Numbered from the stretch's first letter, positions 30,147 to 39,663 are shown. The stretch is DNA of 48,536 nt from Candidatus Flavonifractor intestinipullorum (GCA_019118925.1 DWYC01000053.1:137557-186092), one strand, 5' to 3'. Numbers and translations: made by a program. Notes: generated from the sequence alone by a model not told the origin.

Positions 30147-31528
30147 CAGCGCCAGAACTGGGCGGGACCCCGGTGGACGTAGCGGCCCAGCCCCTCCCGG
30201 ACGACCTGGCCTCCGGAGACCGCCACCTGCCCGCTCAAAAGCACGGTATCCGTCCGCCCGGCCATCTCCATCCCCTCATAGGGGGTGTAGTCCACATTCT
30301 GATACTGCCGGGCGGCCTGAATACGCCAGGGAATATCCGGGTCAAAGAGGACAAGATCCGCGTCGCTGCCCACCGCCAGCGTTCCTTTTTGGGGGAAGAG
30401 TCCAAAGAGCTTGGCGGGCCGCTCGCAGAGCGCCTGCATCATCTGGAGGAGGGTAATGCGCCCCGCTTTTACGCCGAAGGTGTACATCAGGCAGGGCCGG
30501 TGCTCCACGCCGGGAATACCCCCGGGAATGGCGGAGAAATCGTCCTTACCCAGGAACTTGGTGGGGTGAAAACGGAACGAACAGTGGTCGGTGCCGATGG
30601 TGTCGATCTCATCTCCGGCGAGAGCCTCCCAGAGGGCGTCCACATCCCTCCGGGCCCGCAGGGGCGGAGCGCAGACGTATTTGGCGCCCTCGAATTCGGG
30701 GAGGCGGTAGCGCTCCTCCGTGAGGGTCAGATACTGGGGGCAGGACTCCAGATACAGGGCCTGCCCCCGGGCCCGGGCCGCCCGGGCGGCCTCCAGCCCC
30801 CGCCGGGTGGACAGATGAACCACATTGACCGGATAACCCGCCTCCTCGGCCAGCGCCAGATAGCGGGTGACGGCCTCGGCCTCCATGGCAGGGGTGTGAG
30901 AGCGGGGGTGAGCGGCGGGGGAGTGCTCTCCCGCCGCTTTGAGCCGGGCCACGGCGCACTGGATGAGGTCCCCGTTCTCACAGTGACAGCCCAATACGCC
31001 CCCCTCCCGGCCCACGGCCTCAATGACAGAGAAGGCCACGGCGTCGGACACCCGCAGCGGGTCGTAGGCCAGGTAGATCTTATAGGAGGTCACGCCCTGG
31101 GCCGTCATGGCGGGGAGCTCGGCGCGGATGCGGGGGTCCCAGTCCTTGATGGTCATATGAAAGCCGTAGTGGCAGCAGGCGCGGCCGTCGGCGCGGCGGT
31201 GCCACTCCTCCAGGGCGGACTGGAGGGAACAGCCCCGCTCCGGCTCGGCAAAGTCCAGCACGCAGGTGGTTCCACCCGCCAGAGCGGCCCGGGTGCCGGA
31301 AAACCAGTTGTCGGCGGTCTCCCTGGGGGTGCCTTTGTTCATCTCGAAGTGGGTGTGGGTGTCGATAAAACCGGGAAAGACCAGCTTGCCCGACGCGTCC
31401 AGGACCCGGCTGCTTCCGGCGGGCAGGTCGGGCCCGATCTCCGCAATGCGCGCCCCCTCCACGCGCAGGCTGGCCCGGACGGGGCCCTGGGGGAGAATCA
31501 GGGTGCCGTTTTGAATGAGAATGGACAT
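30146..31528 (-). CDS. Dihydropyrimidinase/hydantoinase-family amidohydrolase
   Basis: The 460-residue metal-dependent hydrolase opens cyclic amides. The metal ligands are visible: His58 and His60 in DTHTHFE, the carboxylated Lys150 in [10 protein letters not shown], His182 in GCHCENGD, His238 in VVHLST and Asp314 in GTDHCSF. They match D-hydantoinase/dihydropyrimidinase. In purine-degrading clostridia such enzymes are placed with molybdenum hydroxylases (SsnA/HydA clusters); the natural substrate here is not fixed, and phenylhydantoinase or dihydropyrimidinase are both possible. ATG 31528 has AAGGAGGTCC. It heads a three-gene unit with mocA and a lipoprotein. Confidence 0.9.
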   Translation of the reverse strand: MSILIQNGTLILPQGPVRASLRVEGARIAEIGPDLPAGSSRVLDASGKLVFPGFIDTHTHFEMNKGTPRETADNWFSGTRAALAGGTTCVLDFAEPERGCSLQSALEEWHRRADGRACCHYGFHMTIKDWDPRIRAELPAMTAQGVTSYKIYLAYDPLRVSDAVAFSVIEAVGREGGVLGCHCENGDLIQCAVARLKAAGEHSPAAHPRSHTPAMEAEAVTRYLALAEEAGYPVNVVHLSTRRGLEAARAARARGQALYLESCPQYLTLTEERYRLPEFEGAKYVCAPPLRARRDVDALWEALAGDEIDTIGTDHCSFRFHPTKFLGKDDFSAIPGGIPGVEHRPCLMYTFGVKAGRITLLQMMQALCERPAKLFGLFPQKGTLAVGSDADLVLFDPDIPWRIQAARQYQNVDYTPYEGMEMAGRTDTVLLSGQVAVSGGQVVREGLGRYVHRGPAQFWR

Positions 31529-31625
31529 GGATGGACCTCCTTCCGCCTGTGGAAGGCGACAATTGCGCCGGATACCACCCCCAGTATACACCGGGCCCGG
31601 GAGAATTACCATGGTTTTGCGGCAG

Positions 31626-31660
31626 AAAAAAGGCGGGCGGAGGTCATCCCTCCGCCCGCC
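31626..31660 (-). terminator. Terminator after the thiolase gene
   Basis: Arms GGCGGGCGGAGG and CCTCCGCCCGCC form a stem with a short loop, followed on the minus strand by TTTTTT. It lies 20 bases after the thiolase stop. Confidence 0.85.
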
Positions 31661-31679
31661 GGGGCAAGTCAATGCGAGA

Positions 31680-32939
31680 TCAGCACTTCTCGAAGATGGT
31701 GGCGGTGCCCATGCCGCCGCCGATGCACAGGGTGGCGAGACCGCGCTTGGCCTCGGGGCGCTTCTGCATCTCGTGGAGCAGGGTGACGATGATACGCGCA
31801 CCGGAGGCGCCCACGGGGTGGCCCAGAGCGATGGCGCCGCCGTTGACGTTGACCTTGCTCATATCGAAGCCCAGCTCGCGGGCCACGGCGATGGACTGGG
31901 CGGCAAAGGCCTCGTTGGCCTCCACCAGATCCATGTCCTCGATCTTCAGACCGGCCTTCTCCATGGCCTGACGGGAGGCGGGCACGGGACCCACGCCCAT
32001 GATCTTGGGATCCACGCCGCCCTGGCCCCAGGAGACCAGCTTGGCCATGGGCTTGAGGCCGTACTTCTCCACGGCCTCGCCGGAGGCCAGGATGATGGCG
32101 GCCGCGCCGTCGTTGATGCCGGAGGCGTTGGCGGCGGTGACACGCTGGACGTGCTTCTTGGCGTCGGCCTCGTGGACCTGGGTGGGCTGGAAGGCGTAAT
32201 CAATCTCGTCCTCCACACCCTCGGGCCCTACGGGGAAGGCGCCGCGCAGCTTGGCGATGCTCTCGGCGGTCACGCCGGCGCGAGGGAACTCGTCCACCTT
32301 GAACTCCACCATCTGCTTCTTCTGCTTGACCATGACGGGGACAATCTCGTCCTCGAAGCGGCCGGACTGGATGGCGGCCTCGGCCTTCTGCTGGGAGGAG
32401 GCGGCGAACTCGTCCATCTCCTGACGGGTGATGCCCCACACGTCCGCGATGTTCTCGGCGGTGGTACCCATGTGGTAGTTGTTGTAGGCATCCCAGAGGG
32501 CGTCCTTAATCATGGTGTCCAGCATCTGGGTGTGGCCCATGCGCGCGCCGTAGCGGCCGGTGGGCAGGGCGTAGGGAGCGGCGGACATGTTCTCGGTGCC
32601 GCCGGCCACAATGATCTCGGCGTCGCCGGCCAGAATGGCGCGGGCGCCCTCGATGACGCTCTTCATGCCGGAACCGCAGACCATACCCACGGTATAGGCG
32701 GGGACGCGGATGGGGATACCGGCGCCCAGCGCCACCTGGCGGGCCACGTTCTGTCCCTGGGCGGCGGTGAGAATGCAGCCGAACATGACCTCATCCACCT
32801 GCTCCGGCTTTACGTTGGCGCGCTTAAGCGCCTCGGCCACGACGGTGGAGCCCAGCTGGGCGGCGGGCACGTCCTTCAGGGAGCCCCCGAAGGAGCCAAT
32901 GGCAGTGCGGCAGCAATTGACAACGTAGATGTCCTTCAT
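31680..32939 (-). CDS. thlA: Acetyl-CoA C-acetyltransferase (thiolase) with an insertion
   Basis: The 419-residue enzyme condenses two acetyl-CoA to acetoacetyl-CoA, the first step of butyrate formation in clostridia. The acylated cysteine is Cys88 (GMVCGSG), the general base His is in [14 protein letters not shown] and the second cysteine in [17 protein letters not shown] is also present. The family is normally about 392 residues. The extra length is one insertion of about 27 residues near 236-266 (after LRGAF, before [12 protein letters not shown]). It is a single gene with its own promoter and terminator; no other butyrate-pathway gene is nearby. Confidence 0.93.
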   Translation of the reverse strand: MKDIYVVNCCRTAIGSFGGSLKDVPAAQLGSTVVAEALKRANVKPEQVDEVMFGCILTAAQGQNVARQVALGAGIPIRVPAYTVGMVCGSGMKSVIEGARAILAGDAEIIVAGGTENMSAAPYALPTGRYGARMGHTQMLDTMIKDALWDAYNNYHMGTTAENIADVWGITRQEMDEFAASSQQKAEAAIQSGRFEDEIVPVMVKQKKQMVEFKVDEFPRAGVTAESIAKLRGAFPVGPEGVEDEIDYAFQPTQVHEADAKKHVQRVTAANASGINDGAAAIILASGEAVEKYGLKPMAKLVSWGQGGVDPKIMGVGPVPASRQAMEKAGLKIEDMDLVEANEAFAAQSIAVARELGFDMSKVNVNGGAIALGHPVGASGARIIVTLLHEMQKRPEAKRGLATLCIGGGMGTATIFEKC

Positions 32940-33005
32940 AAACTTGACCCTCCAAACGAAGAATTGTGGCAATGCGCGAAGAATGGTTGATTTTCATCGC
33001 TTCCC

Positions 33006-33034
33006 ATTATAAACGAAGGGCATCCAAATTGCAA
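33006..33034 (-). promoter_or_regulatory. Strong promoter of the thiolase gene
   Basis: Minus strand TTGCAA (33029-33034), 17-base spacer, perfect TATAAT (33006-33011). The leader is about 60 bases. Confidence 0.72.
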
Positions 33035-33074
33035 GAAGAATTTGTGAATATTTTAACAAAGTGTTTTGGAAGGA

Positions 33075-33119
33075 AAAAATTCCGGTCTCTCCGAAAAACG
33101 TTCGCAGGAGAGACCGGAA
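33075..33119 (-). terminator. Terminator after the GntR/ABC operon
   Basis: A 13-pair stem (TTCCGGTCTCTCC and its complement) with a loop of about 13 bases is followed on the minus strand by TTTTTT. It ends the ABC permease transcript before the thiolase promoter. Confidence 0.82.
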
Positions 33120-33172
33120 GGGAACAGAAAGTTAATTTTTTCACAAAGTGCCTGCGTATCTTTGGCACCGGT

Positions 33173-35113
33173 TCAGACGCTGACCTGAGCCATGGTGAGC
33201 AGTTCTTCTTCCACGCCGAGCTCGTTTAAAACCCGTAACGTCTCCACCGCGGTACTCTGGAGGGTAAAGACCACCGTATAGGAGGATGCTTCCCCGGACG
33301 ACGTGCCGGAACCGGCCTGAGCGGGGTAGAAGGTAAAGGTCAGATCGTTATAATAGCAGTGCTGGAAGTAGTCGGCGTCCTCCAGCAGGTAGTGGCGTCC
33401 CAGACGCCCGGCCTCCAGGTCGTCCAGAACGGCCTGGTAGAGGATTTCCAGCTCCCGGCCGGCAAAGGAACTGCCTTCTCCGCTGTAGGAAGAGAGGTAG
33501 GCGCCGACCAGAGTATCCCGCTCCCGCCAGTTCTGAAAATAGGCCCGCCGGATCTGATCTGTCTGGTTGAGAAGGGCGTCCAGCCGCCCGGCCGGACTGC
33601 CGGCCTGGGCGAGCAGTTCTTCCGTGACGGGGAGGGTGTAGGCCCGGCGGAGCGTATTGCCGTCTGCCAAAGTGTATTCCAGGTTCAGGGAGATACTGGA
33701 CTGGGTCTCCACCGAGATCTGCGCCCCGTCGGTACTCCAGGTCTCCCACTCGTAATTACGCTGCCCGCCGCGGAGTTCCTCCCGGCGGTCGACCACCTCC
33801 TGGTGGAGGGCCACCACCTGGGCGATGTCCTCGGGATCGGTCAAGGGGGCGAGGAAGCCGCCGCTGTCGTAAGGGGCAAAGAGTGAGGTCTCTACCGAGA
33901 CGGAGACGACCTGGCCGCCCTGGGGCACGCGGCATTCATATCCCGTCCAGTCCAGAGCCAGGGCCGCCGTCCCCAGCAGAAGAAGCAGGAGAAATACCAC
34001 GCAGCCCTTCCACCGGCGGAGGACCCGAAAACTCTTGGACAAAAACATTTCGGCCACAAAGTAGCCAAGAGCACCGGAGAGCAGCAGAAGAACGACCAGA
34101 ATCTCCGGGTGCTGGCGGGTGGGAACAATCAGATTCCACAATACAATGCCCAGAGCCACCGCCGTACACAGGGCCACGCCGTACCGGAATACCGGACGCA
34201 GCCAGGGTACGGCCACCACATCCCCCGCGGCCTCGATACGCCGGCGGCGGTAGAGGAGCAGAGCCAGCCCCGCCAGGGCCAGGCCCAAAAATCCGTACAC
34301 AAAGATGGGCAGAAGCCCGGTGAGCCGGTAATCGGGCGGACCGGTATGGCCCAAATGATTATAATAGCACAGGAGCGGGGAGAGCCACTCCACCCACCCG
34401 GGCACGGACATGGTCCCGCCGTAACCCATAAACAGGAAAAACAGCCAGGTCAGCCAGCTCATATCGGGGGACTTGTAGCCGAAAAGAAAACAGGAGGCCA
34501 CCTGCTGAAAAAGAGAGTAGAGGCCCAGCACCAGCAGATTCGCCGCAGCAAAAAAGATTGGGAGCGCGGGGAGCAGCCCGGTGAGCATGACGCACAGGCA
34601 GGCCAGAGAGAAAAAGAACAGGACCATCAGCCCCTGACACCAGGCCCAGAGGAACAGCGCGGTCCAGGCCACGGGCGGCCCGATGTAGAGCTGCACGGCC
34701 AGCGCGATGGCGGCAACCGCCAGAATAGGGAGAAAGAAAAAGCTCAGTCCCGACAGATAGTTGGTGAGAAACAACCCCTCACGCCGGATGGGGAGAACAT
34801 GCATCAAACCGGCCGCCCGGGGATGGAAGAGATAGGAGAACAGCGCCATAGCCGCCAGCACTCCGAAGAGCGGGGAGAGGGGAATGCCGACACAGAGAAC
34901 CTGGACAATATAGGCGTTGGGATCATACCCGCCGGAGAGGACGCTCCAGTTTCCGGCGCTTCCATTGAGCAGGCCGATGGGCAGAACCAGAAGCCACACC
35001 GCAGTGTACAGCGTCCAGACCGGCCAGAAACGCGTCCAATTCTGGAGAAACAGAGCGCTGCTGAACCAGGCCGGCGGGCGGCGGAGCTCAGAGCATGATG
35101 TCACGCACGGCAT
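33173..35113 (-). CDS. ABC transporter permease with C-terminal extracytoplasmic domain
   Basis: The 646-residue membrane protein has about ten hydrophobic segments between residues 30 and 390, and then a soluble region of about 240 residues that should lie outside the cell. It is the permease partner of the ATPase just upstream. The system resembles the YtrA/GntR-linked ABC exporters of Firmicutes that respond to cell-wall antibiotics, but the substrate cannot be read. The ATG 35113 lies inside the end of the ATPase gene (26-base overlap), yet it has GGGAGGAG six bases before it, so I keep it. Confidence 0.82.
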   Translation of the reverse strand: MPCVTSCSELRRPPAWFSSALFLQNWTRFWPVWTLYTAVWLLVLPIGLLNGSAGNWSVLSGGYDPNAYIVQVLCVGIPLSPLFGVLAAMALFSYLFHPRAAGLMHVLPIRREGLFLTNYLSGLSFFFLPILAVAAIALAVQLYIGPPVAWTALFLWAWCQGLMVLFFFSLACLCVMLTGLLPALPIFFAAANLLVLGLYSLFQQVASCFLFGYKSPDMSWLTWLFFLFMGYGGTMSVPGWVEWLSPLLCYYNHLGHTGPPDYRLTGLLPIFVYGFLGLALAGLALLLYRRRRIEAAGDVVAVPWLRPVFRYGVALCTAVALGIVLWNLIVPTRQHPEILVVLLLLSGALGYFVAEMFLSKSFRVLRRWKGCVVFLLLLLLGTAALALDWTGYECRVPQGGQVVSVSVETSLFAPYDSGGFLAPLTDPEDIAQVVALHQEVVDRREELRGGQRNYEWETWSTDGAQISVETQSSISLNLEYTLADGNTLRRAYTLPVTEELLAQAGSPAGRLDALLNQTDQIRRAYFQNWRERDTLVGAYLSSYSGEGSSFAGRELEILYQAVLDDLEAGRLGRHYLLEDADYFQHCYYNDLTFTFYPAQAGSGTSSGEASSYTVVFTLQSTAVETLRVLNELGVEEELLTMAQVSV

Positions 35114-35990
35114 AGTTTTCTCCTCCCAGTTCGTAGATAAAAATCTCCTCCAGGGTGAGGGGCAGAGCCTCCATCAAAATGGGGGCGTAGACCGCCAGAC
35201 GGTTGGTAATCTCCTCGGGAGCCCCACGGATAATGAGGGTGTGAATGCGCCCCAGCTGGGACACATGGAGGACCTCCAGGTCGGGGGGCAGGCGGGGAAG
35301 GTCCCGCTCCTGAAATACCACCTGCATTTTTACAATATTTCCCTGCAAATCCCGCAGAGAGCGCTCCAGAAGCAGCTTTCCCCGGGAGAGGATTCCCACG
35401 TAGTCGCACACGTCCTCCAGCTCCCGCAGATTGTGGGAGGAGACCAGCACCGTCATACCCCGCTCGGCCACATCGCCCAGCACCAGAGACCAGATCTGCC
35501 GGCGCATCACCGGGTCCAGTCCGTCTACCGGCTCATCCAGGACCAACACCTCCGGCCGGCAGCTCAGGGCAAGCCAGAAGGCGCTTTGCTTCTGCATTCC
35601 CTTGGAAAGACGGCGCACCGGGGCATTTTCGTCAATGGAGGGGAAGGCCTCCCGCAGCGCGCGGTAGCGCCCGGGGTCAAAGGTGGGATAAAACCCCCGG
35701 AAAAACCGCATCATGTCCCGGGTGGAGGCGGAGAGAAAACTGTAGAGCTCATCCGGAATGGAGGCCATGCGGGCCTTGACGGCCGGATTTTCATAGACGG
35801 GAGCGCCTCCGATGAGAACCTCTCCCGCGTCCTGGCGGTAGACCCCGGTGATGTGGCGCAGGAGGGTGGATTTGCCCGCGCCGTTGGGCCCCAGAAGGCC
35901 GTAGACCGCCCCGGCGGGCGCGTGCATGGTCAGACCGTCCAGCGCGCGGAAGCCGTCGAAGGTTTTAACCAGATGATGTACCTGTATCAC
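35088..35990 (-). CDS. ABC transporter ATPase of the GntR-linked system
   Basis: The 300-residue ATPase has Walker A GPNGAGKST, a signature of the LSKGMQKQSAFWLAL type (LSKGM rather than LSGGQ), Walker B VLVLDEPVDGLD and an H-loop SSHN. The C-terminal quarter is a regulatory domain. The modified signature is common in YtrB/BcrA-like export ATPases. Start is GTG 35990, which overlaps the regulator stop (GTGA), with GGGAGGAGG six bases upstream. Confidence 0.92.
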   Translation of the reverse strand: MIQVHHLVKTFDGFRALDGLTMHAPAGAVYGLLGPNGAGKSTLLRHITGVYRQDAGEVLIGGAPVYENPAVKARMASIPDELYSFLSASTRDMMRFFRGFYPTFDPGRYRALREAFPSIDENAPVRRLSKGMQKQSAFWLALSCRPEVLVLDEPVDGLDPVMRRQIWSLVLGDVAERGMTVLVSSHNLRELEDVCDYVGILSRGKLLLERSLRDLQGNIVKMQVVFQERDLPRLPPDLEVLHVSQLGRIHTLIIRGAPEEITNRLAVYAPILMEALPLTLEEIFIYELGGENYAVRDIML

Positions 35991-36367
35991 GGCATTCCCT
36001 CCTCCCGGCCATCCGCCAGAGTCTGGACCCGGTGGGAGAGCTCCTCGGCGCTCAGTCCAAGAAAGAGCAGTTCGGCGGCGGCCTGGTCGAAGCAGTGGAT
36101 CATCTGATCCCGCCGGGTGTGGTCGATCCCCTCCCGGGGGGCGGCAAAGCGGCCCTTCCCGGCCACGGCCCGCACATACCCTTCGGCCTCCAGGGTCTCA
36201 TACGCCCGCTGAATGGTGTTCGGATTGATGGCCAGGGAGGCGGCCAATGTGCGCACCGAGGGCAGGCGGTCCCCCGGGCGCAGGGCGCCGGCCACCATCA
36301 GACGGCGCAGGCCGTCCTGAATCTGTTCATAAATGGGGCGGGCGTCCCGGTAGTCCACATGGATCAT
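35987..36367 (-). CDS. GntR-family regulator, YtrA type
   Basis: The 126-residue repressor has an N-terminal GntR winged helix (PIYEQIQDGLRRLMVAGAL, GDRLPSVRTLAASLAINPNT, QRAYETLEAEGYV) and only a short C-terminal dimerisation part, as in the YtrA subfamily. Such regulators repress the ABC exporter genes that follow them, which fits the GTGA overlap here. ATG 36367 has AAGGAGGG. Its promoter is at 36418-36446. Confidence 0.9.
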   Translation of the reverse strand: MIHVDYRDARPIYEQIQDGLRRLMVAGALRPGDRLPSVRTLAASLAINPNTIQRAYETLEAEGYVRAVAGKGRFAAPREGIDHTRRDQMIHCFDQAAAELLFLGLSAEELSHRVQTLADGREEGMP

Positions 36368-36417
36368 GGCGCGCGGCCCTCCTTCCGCTTGGTGTACGAG
36401 ATGGGATAGTACAGTTA

Positions 36418-36446
36418 AGTATAGGCGGGCCTGCGTGGGAAAACAA
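36418..36446 (-). promoter_or_regulatory. Promoter of the GntR/ABC operon
   Basis: Minus strand TTGTTT (36441-36446), 17-base spacer, TATACT (36418-36423), 50 bases before the regulator ATG. An operator is expected near TACTTAACTGTACTATC but was not resolved. Confidence 0.6.
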
Positions 36447-36541
36447 GGGGGAAAATCCTTACGATTTCCTGACGTTTGCCGGTTAATCCCCCGGCTGGAA
36501 AGAAAAAATTTTTCCGCAGCCGGAATTTTTCCGAAAATGAC

Positions 36542-36570
36542 ATGACAATCCGATGAGAAACATTTATAAT
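36542..36570 (+). promoter_or_regulatory. Promoter of the HD-domain gene
   Basis: ATGACA (36542-36547), 17-base spacer, perfect TATAAT (36565-36570), 59 bases before the ATG at 36630. Confidence 0.65.
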
Positions 36571-36629
36571 AAGACTACAGGGCGCCGGAGCGACCGGCAC
36601 GCCCCTGAACTTGAGAGGGGTGGATTCCA

Positions 36630-37118
36630 ATGGCTTTTCTGGACACGGAACACTGGAATGGGTTCCTGGACTGCGTGGGCGATTTGATTTATCACGAGCG
36701 GGTACTCTCCATGCGGGAGATTCCCCATCATCCCTGCTGCAACTGCTATGAACACTCGGTGTTTGTGGCCTATGTGGCCTACCGTCTGGCGCGGCGGTGG
36801 AATCTGGACTACCGCACGGCCGCCCGGTGCGGTCTGCTCCACGATCTGTATCTCTACAATGCGCGTATCCCGGGAACCCATCCGGGCAACCAGTGCTTTG
36901 ATCATCCCGTCGCCGCGGCGCGCAATGCCCGCGCCCTGTGCGGCGGCCTGACGCCCAAGGAAGAAAATATCATCCTTTCCCACATGTGGCCGCTGGCCAA
37001 ACGGCGCCCCCGCAGCAAGGAGGCGGCGGTGGTCAACCTGGCCGACAAATTCTGCGCGACAACGGAAGTCATGCAGATCTGGCGCGTGATGGAGATGCGC
37101 CGCCTGGTCATGGCGTGA
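36630..37118 (+). CDS. HD-domain phosphohydrolase-like protein
   Basis: The 162-residue protein carries an HD domain: first His in CYEHSVFVAYVAYRLAR (His near residue 42), the HD pair in CGLLHDLYLYN (near 73-74), then HPVAAARNARAL and the distal Asp in VVNLADKFCA. These are the metal ligands of HD hydrolases. Homologues in clostridia are annotated only as HD family proteins, so the substrate (nucleotide or cyclic nucleotide) is unknown. It has its own promoter and a strong terminator, so it is a single-gene unit. Confidence 0.85.
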   Translation: MAFLDTEHWNGFLDCVGDLIYHERVLSMREIPHHPCCNCYEHSVFVAYVAYRLARRWNLDYRTAARCGLLHDLYLYNARIPGTHPGNQCFDHPVAAARNARALCGGLTPKEENIILSHMWPLAKRRPRSKEAAVVNLADKFCATTEVMQIWRVMEMRRLVMA

Positions 37119-37132
37119 GCGGGAGGAACAAG

Positions 37133-37162
37133 GAGGACCTGCTCCGTCAGGTCCTCTTTTTT
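37133..37162 (+). terminator. Terminator after the HD-domain gene
   Basis: GAGGACCTG, loop CTCCGT, CAGGTCCTC, then TTTTTT on the plus strand. Confidence 0.88.
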
Positions 37163-37419
37163 GTCCGCATGGACGGGGCGGAATCTGTGATGTGGATAAG
37201 AAATGCGCGGCGGAGCGGGGCGCTCTTGTGCATTTGAACAAGACGGGCGGAAAACAGCCGGTTTGTGAAAAATAAGGGTGCATTTCTCCCGCGGCTTTGT
37301 TATAATCAGTATCATGCAATTTGGGACCAGAGGCGTTTTTCACGCGCGGGCACAGCGGTTGGGACTGTGGCCGGGCCAGAGGCCGGGCGTGGTCCGATTG
37401 GGAAGGAGTATGACCGCAT
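37163..37419 (+). promoter_or_regulatory. Leader region of glmU-prs-pth with extended -10 promoter
   Basis: This gap holds no gene. An extended -10 TGTTATAAT (37298-37306) is the best promoter; no good -35 lies 16-18 bases upstream, as is usual for extended -10 promoters. It leaves a leader of about 108 GC-rich bases, with no riboswitch that I recognise. Confidence 0.5.
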
Positions 37420-38616
37420 ATGATGGAACTTGCGGGCGCAATCGTGTTTCTGCCCCGAGAGGGGAACGGGCGCTCCCTGATGTTGGAAGACCTGCTCTTT
37501 GATCCGGCAGCTCTCTGGCTGGCGGAGGCCCTGCGCCGGGCGGGAGTGGAGCGTTTTCTGGTGGTCTGCCACCGGGACGACCAGGAGGAGGCCTCCGCCT
37601 GCTTCCCGGAGGGGACGGAATTCATCACCACCGGTACGGACGATGCCAACCAGCGCCTGGGGGCGTTTCTCCACGGACGGGAGGGCCGGGTAGCGGTGGT
37701 GACCCGGCCGGTCCAGCTCCTGGGCGAGGAGGCCAAGGCGCTTTTGTCCGGGGAAGTCTATGACGCTGCCGAGGATTGGGAGAGCGGCGTGTGCCGCATT
37801 GACGCGGCCGCCCTGGCCGCCGCCCTGGAGGAGGGCATGGACTTTGAGCGGGCCCTGACCGCCCGGGCCGACCGGCTGACCAGCCGGGGGGTCTGGTTCC
37901 CCCACGCCCACCCCATTCGCGCCGGATGGCGCCTGCGGGCGGAGTGCGAGCTGCGGGCCCGCAACGATGCCGCCGCCCGCCTGATGGAAGAGGGCGTGCG
38001 GATTGTGGACCCCAACAGCGTCTATGTGGGCCCCCGGGTCACGGTCGGAGCGGGAAGCGTCCTGCTCCCGGGGACCATCCTGCGGGGACGGACGGCCATT
38101 GGCGGCGCCTGTGAGATCGGGCCCAACACCATGATCCAGGACTGCACCATTGGAGAGCGCTGTACCGTCAACGCCTCCCAGCTCAACGAGAGCACCGTGG
38201 ACGCGGGCACCAAGGTGGGCCCCTTTGCCTACGTGCGTCCCAACTGCCATGTGGGCCGGGATGTGAAGGTGGGCGACTTTGTGGAGCTGAAAAACTCCAC
38301 CATCGGGGACGGAACCAAGATCTCTCACCTGACCTATGTGGGGGATTCCGACGTGGGCGGACACGTCAACTTCGGTTGCGGCACCGTTACAGTCAACTAC
38401 GACGGCATCACCAAATACCGCACCACCATCGGAGACAACGCCTTTATCGGCTGCAACACCAATCTGGTGGCCCCCGTCAAGATCGGAGACGGGGCCTATA
38501 CGGCCGCCGGCTCCACCATTACCGATGACGTACCCGGCGACTCCCTGGCCATTGCCCGCAGCGTGCAGGTAATAAAGAAACAGTGGGCGGCCAAGCGGCG
38601 CAACCGCCGCAAATAG
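37420..38616 (+). CDS. glmU: GlmU-like protein: degenerate N-terminal domain, intact acetyltransferase domain
   Basis: The 398-residue protein has a complete GlmU C-terminal beta-helix (about 195-398), the glucosamine-1-phosphate acetyltransferase part, with Arg273, Lys291 (VELKNS) and catalytic His303 (SHLTYVGDSDVG) plus NYDGITK. The N-terminal domain, normally about 230 residues with an LAAGxGTRM nucleotide loop, is only about 175-180 residues here and that loop is absent (AGAIVFLPREGNGRSLM). It keeps a shadow of the NTP-transferase fold (VAVVTRPVQLLGEEAKALL). Uridyltransferase activity is thus unlikely. The position before prs and pth is the standard glmU locus. ATG 37420 has GGAAGGAG. Confidence 0.85.
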   Translation: MMELAGAIVFLPREGNGRSLMLEDLLFDPAALWLAEALRRAGVERFLVVCHRDDQEEASACFPEGTEFITTGTDDANQRLGAFLHGREGRVAVVTRPVQLLGEEAKALLSGEVYDAAEDWESGVCRIDAAALAAALEEGMDFERALTARADRLTSRGVWFPHAHPIRAGWRLRAECELRARNDAAARLMEEGVRIVDPNSVYVGPRVTVGAGSVLLPGTILRGRTAIGGACEIGPNTMIQDCTIGERCTVNASQLNESTVDAGTKVGPFAYVRPNCHVGRDVKVGDFVELKNSTIGDGTKISHLTYVGDSDVGGHVNFGCGTVTVNYDGITKYRTTIGDNAFIGCNTNLVAPVKIGDGAYTAAGSTITDDVPGDSLAIARSVQVIKKQWAAKRRNRRK

Positions 38617-38686
38617 GGAACTCTTGTGTGTAACCAACGCGGCGGGCGGGTCCCGGCGCCAACAAATGAGAGGATGAACGATAGAA

Positions 38687-39649
38687 ATGATAGCACACGG
38701 TAAGGACATTAAGATCTTCTGCGGAAGATCCAACCGGCCTCTGGCCCAGGCGATCTGCAGCAACATCGGCACTTCGCTGGGCAATGCGGAGATGGGCTCC
38801 TTTTCCGACGGGGAGAACTACGTCTCCATCTATGAGACCGTCCGCGGTTCCGACGTATTTGTGATCCAGTCCACCTGCAGCCCGGTCAACGACAATCTGA
38901 TGGAAATGCTCATCATGATCGACGCGCTCAAGCGGGCCTCCGCCGGGCGCATTACCGCTGTCATGCCCTATTTCGGCTATGCCCGTCAGGACCGCAAGAC
39001 CAAGCCCCGGGACCCCATCTCCGCCAAACTGGTGGCCAACCTCATCGCCCGGGCCGGGGCCGACCGTGTGCTGACCATGGATCTGCACGCCAACCAGATT
39101 CAGGGCTTCTTCGACATTCCGGTGGACAACCTGCTGGGCTCTCCGGTGTTTGTGAAGTATTTCACCGAAAAATACGCCGACTGCCACGACGAGGTGATGG
39201 TGGTCTCCCCCGACGTGGGTTCGGTGGCCCGGGCCCGCGCCTTTGCCCAGAAGCTGGGCGTGCCTCTGGCCATTGTGGATAAGCGCCGGCAGAAGGCCAA
39301 TTCCTCCGAGGTCATGAATATTATCGGCGATGTGAAGGGGATGCGGGTCATCCTCCTGGACGACATGGTGGACACCGGCGGGTCCCTGTGCGGGGCGGCC
39401 CGGGCCCTGGTGGAGCTGGGCGGGGCCAAGTCGGTCACGGCCTGCGCCTCCCACGGCGTGCTCTCCGGCCCGGCGGTTCAGCGGATTGAGGACAGCACCA
39501 TGGATGAGGTGGTGTTCCTGGACACCATCGAGCCTCACGAGGGCGTACGTAAGTGCAAGAAGATCAAGTACCTCTCGGTGGCGCCCATGTTTGCCGACGC
39601 CATCAGCCGCATTTACGAGGAGATCTCGGTCTCCAAGCTGTTCCAGTAA
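38687..39649 (+). CDS. prs: Ribose-phosphate pyrophosphokinase (PRPP synthase)
   Basis: The 320-residue enzyme makes PRPP from ribose-5-phosphate and ATP for nucleotide, His and Trp synthesis. The flexible loop and ATP site are seen in YARQDRKTKPRDPISAKLVA (20 residues), the PRPP synthase signature DLHANQIQGFFDIPVD follows, and the PRPP-binding loop is DDMVDTGGSL. FSDGE near residue 40 is also typical. It lies between glmU and pth. The ATG at 38687 has GAGAGGATG upstream. Confidence 0.96.
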   Translation: MIAHGKDIKIFCGRSNRPLAQAICSNIGTSLGNAEMGSFSDGENYVSIYETVRGSDVFVIQSTCSPVNDNLMEMLIMIDALKRASAGRITAVMPYFGYARQDRKTKPRDPISAKLVANLIARAGADRVLTMDLHANQIQGFFDIPVDNLLGSPVFVKYFTEKYADCHDEVMVVSPDVGSVARARAFAQKLGVPLAIVDKRRQKANSSEVMNIIGDVKGMRVILLDDMVDTGGSLCGAARALVELGGAKSVTACASHGVLSGPAVQRIEDSTMDEVVFLDTIEPHEGVRKCKKIKYLSVAPMFADAISRIYEEISVSKLFQ

Positions 39650-39663
39650 GAGGCAATCAAACG

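Noticed and set aside
31515-32990. 491-codon plus-strand open frame opposite the thiolase
   Set aside because: Shadow of the thiolase; it has no ribosome binding site or domain.
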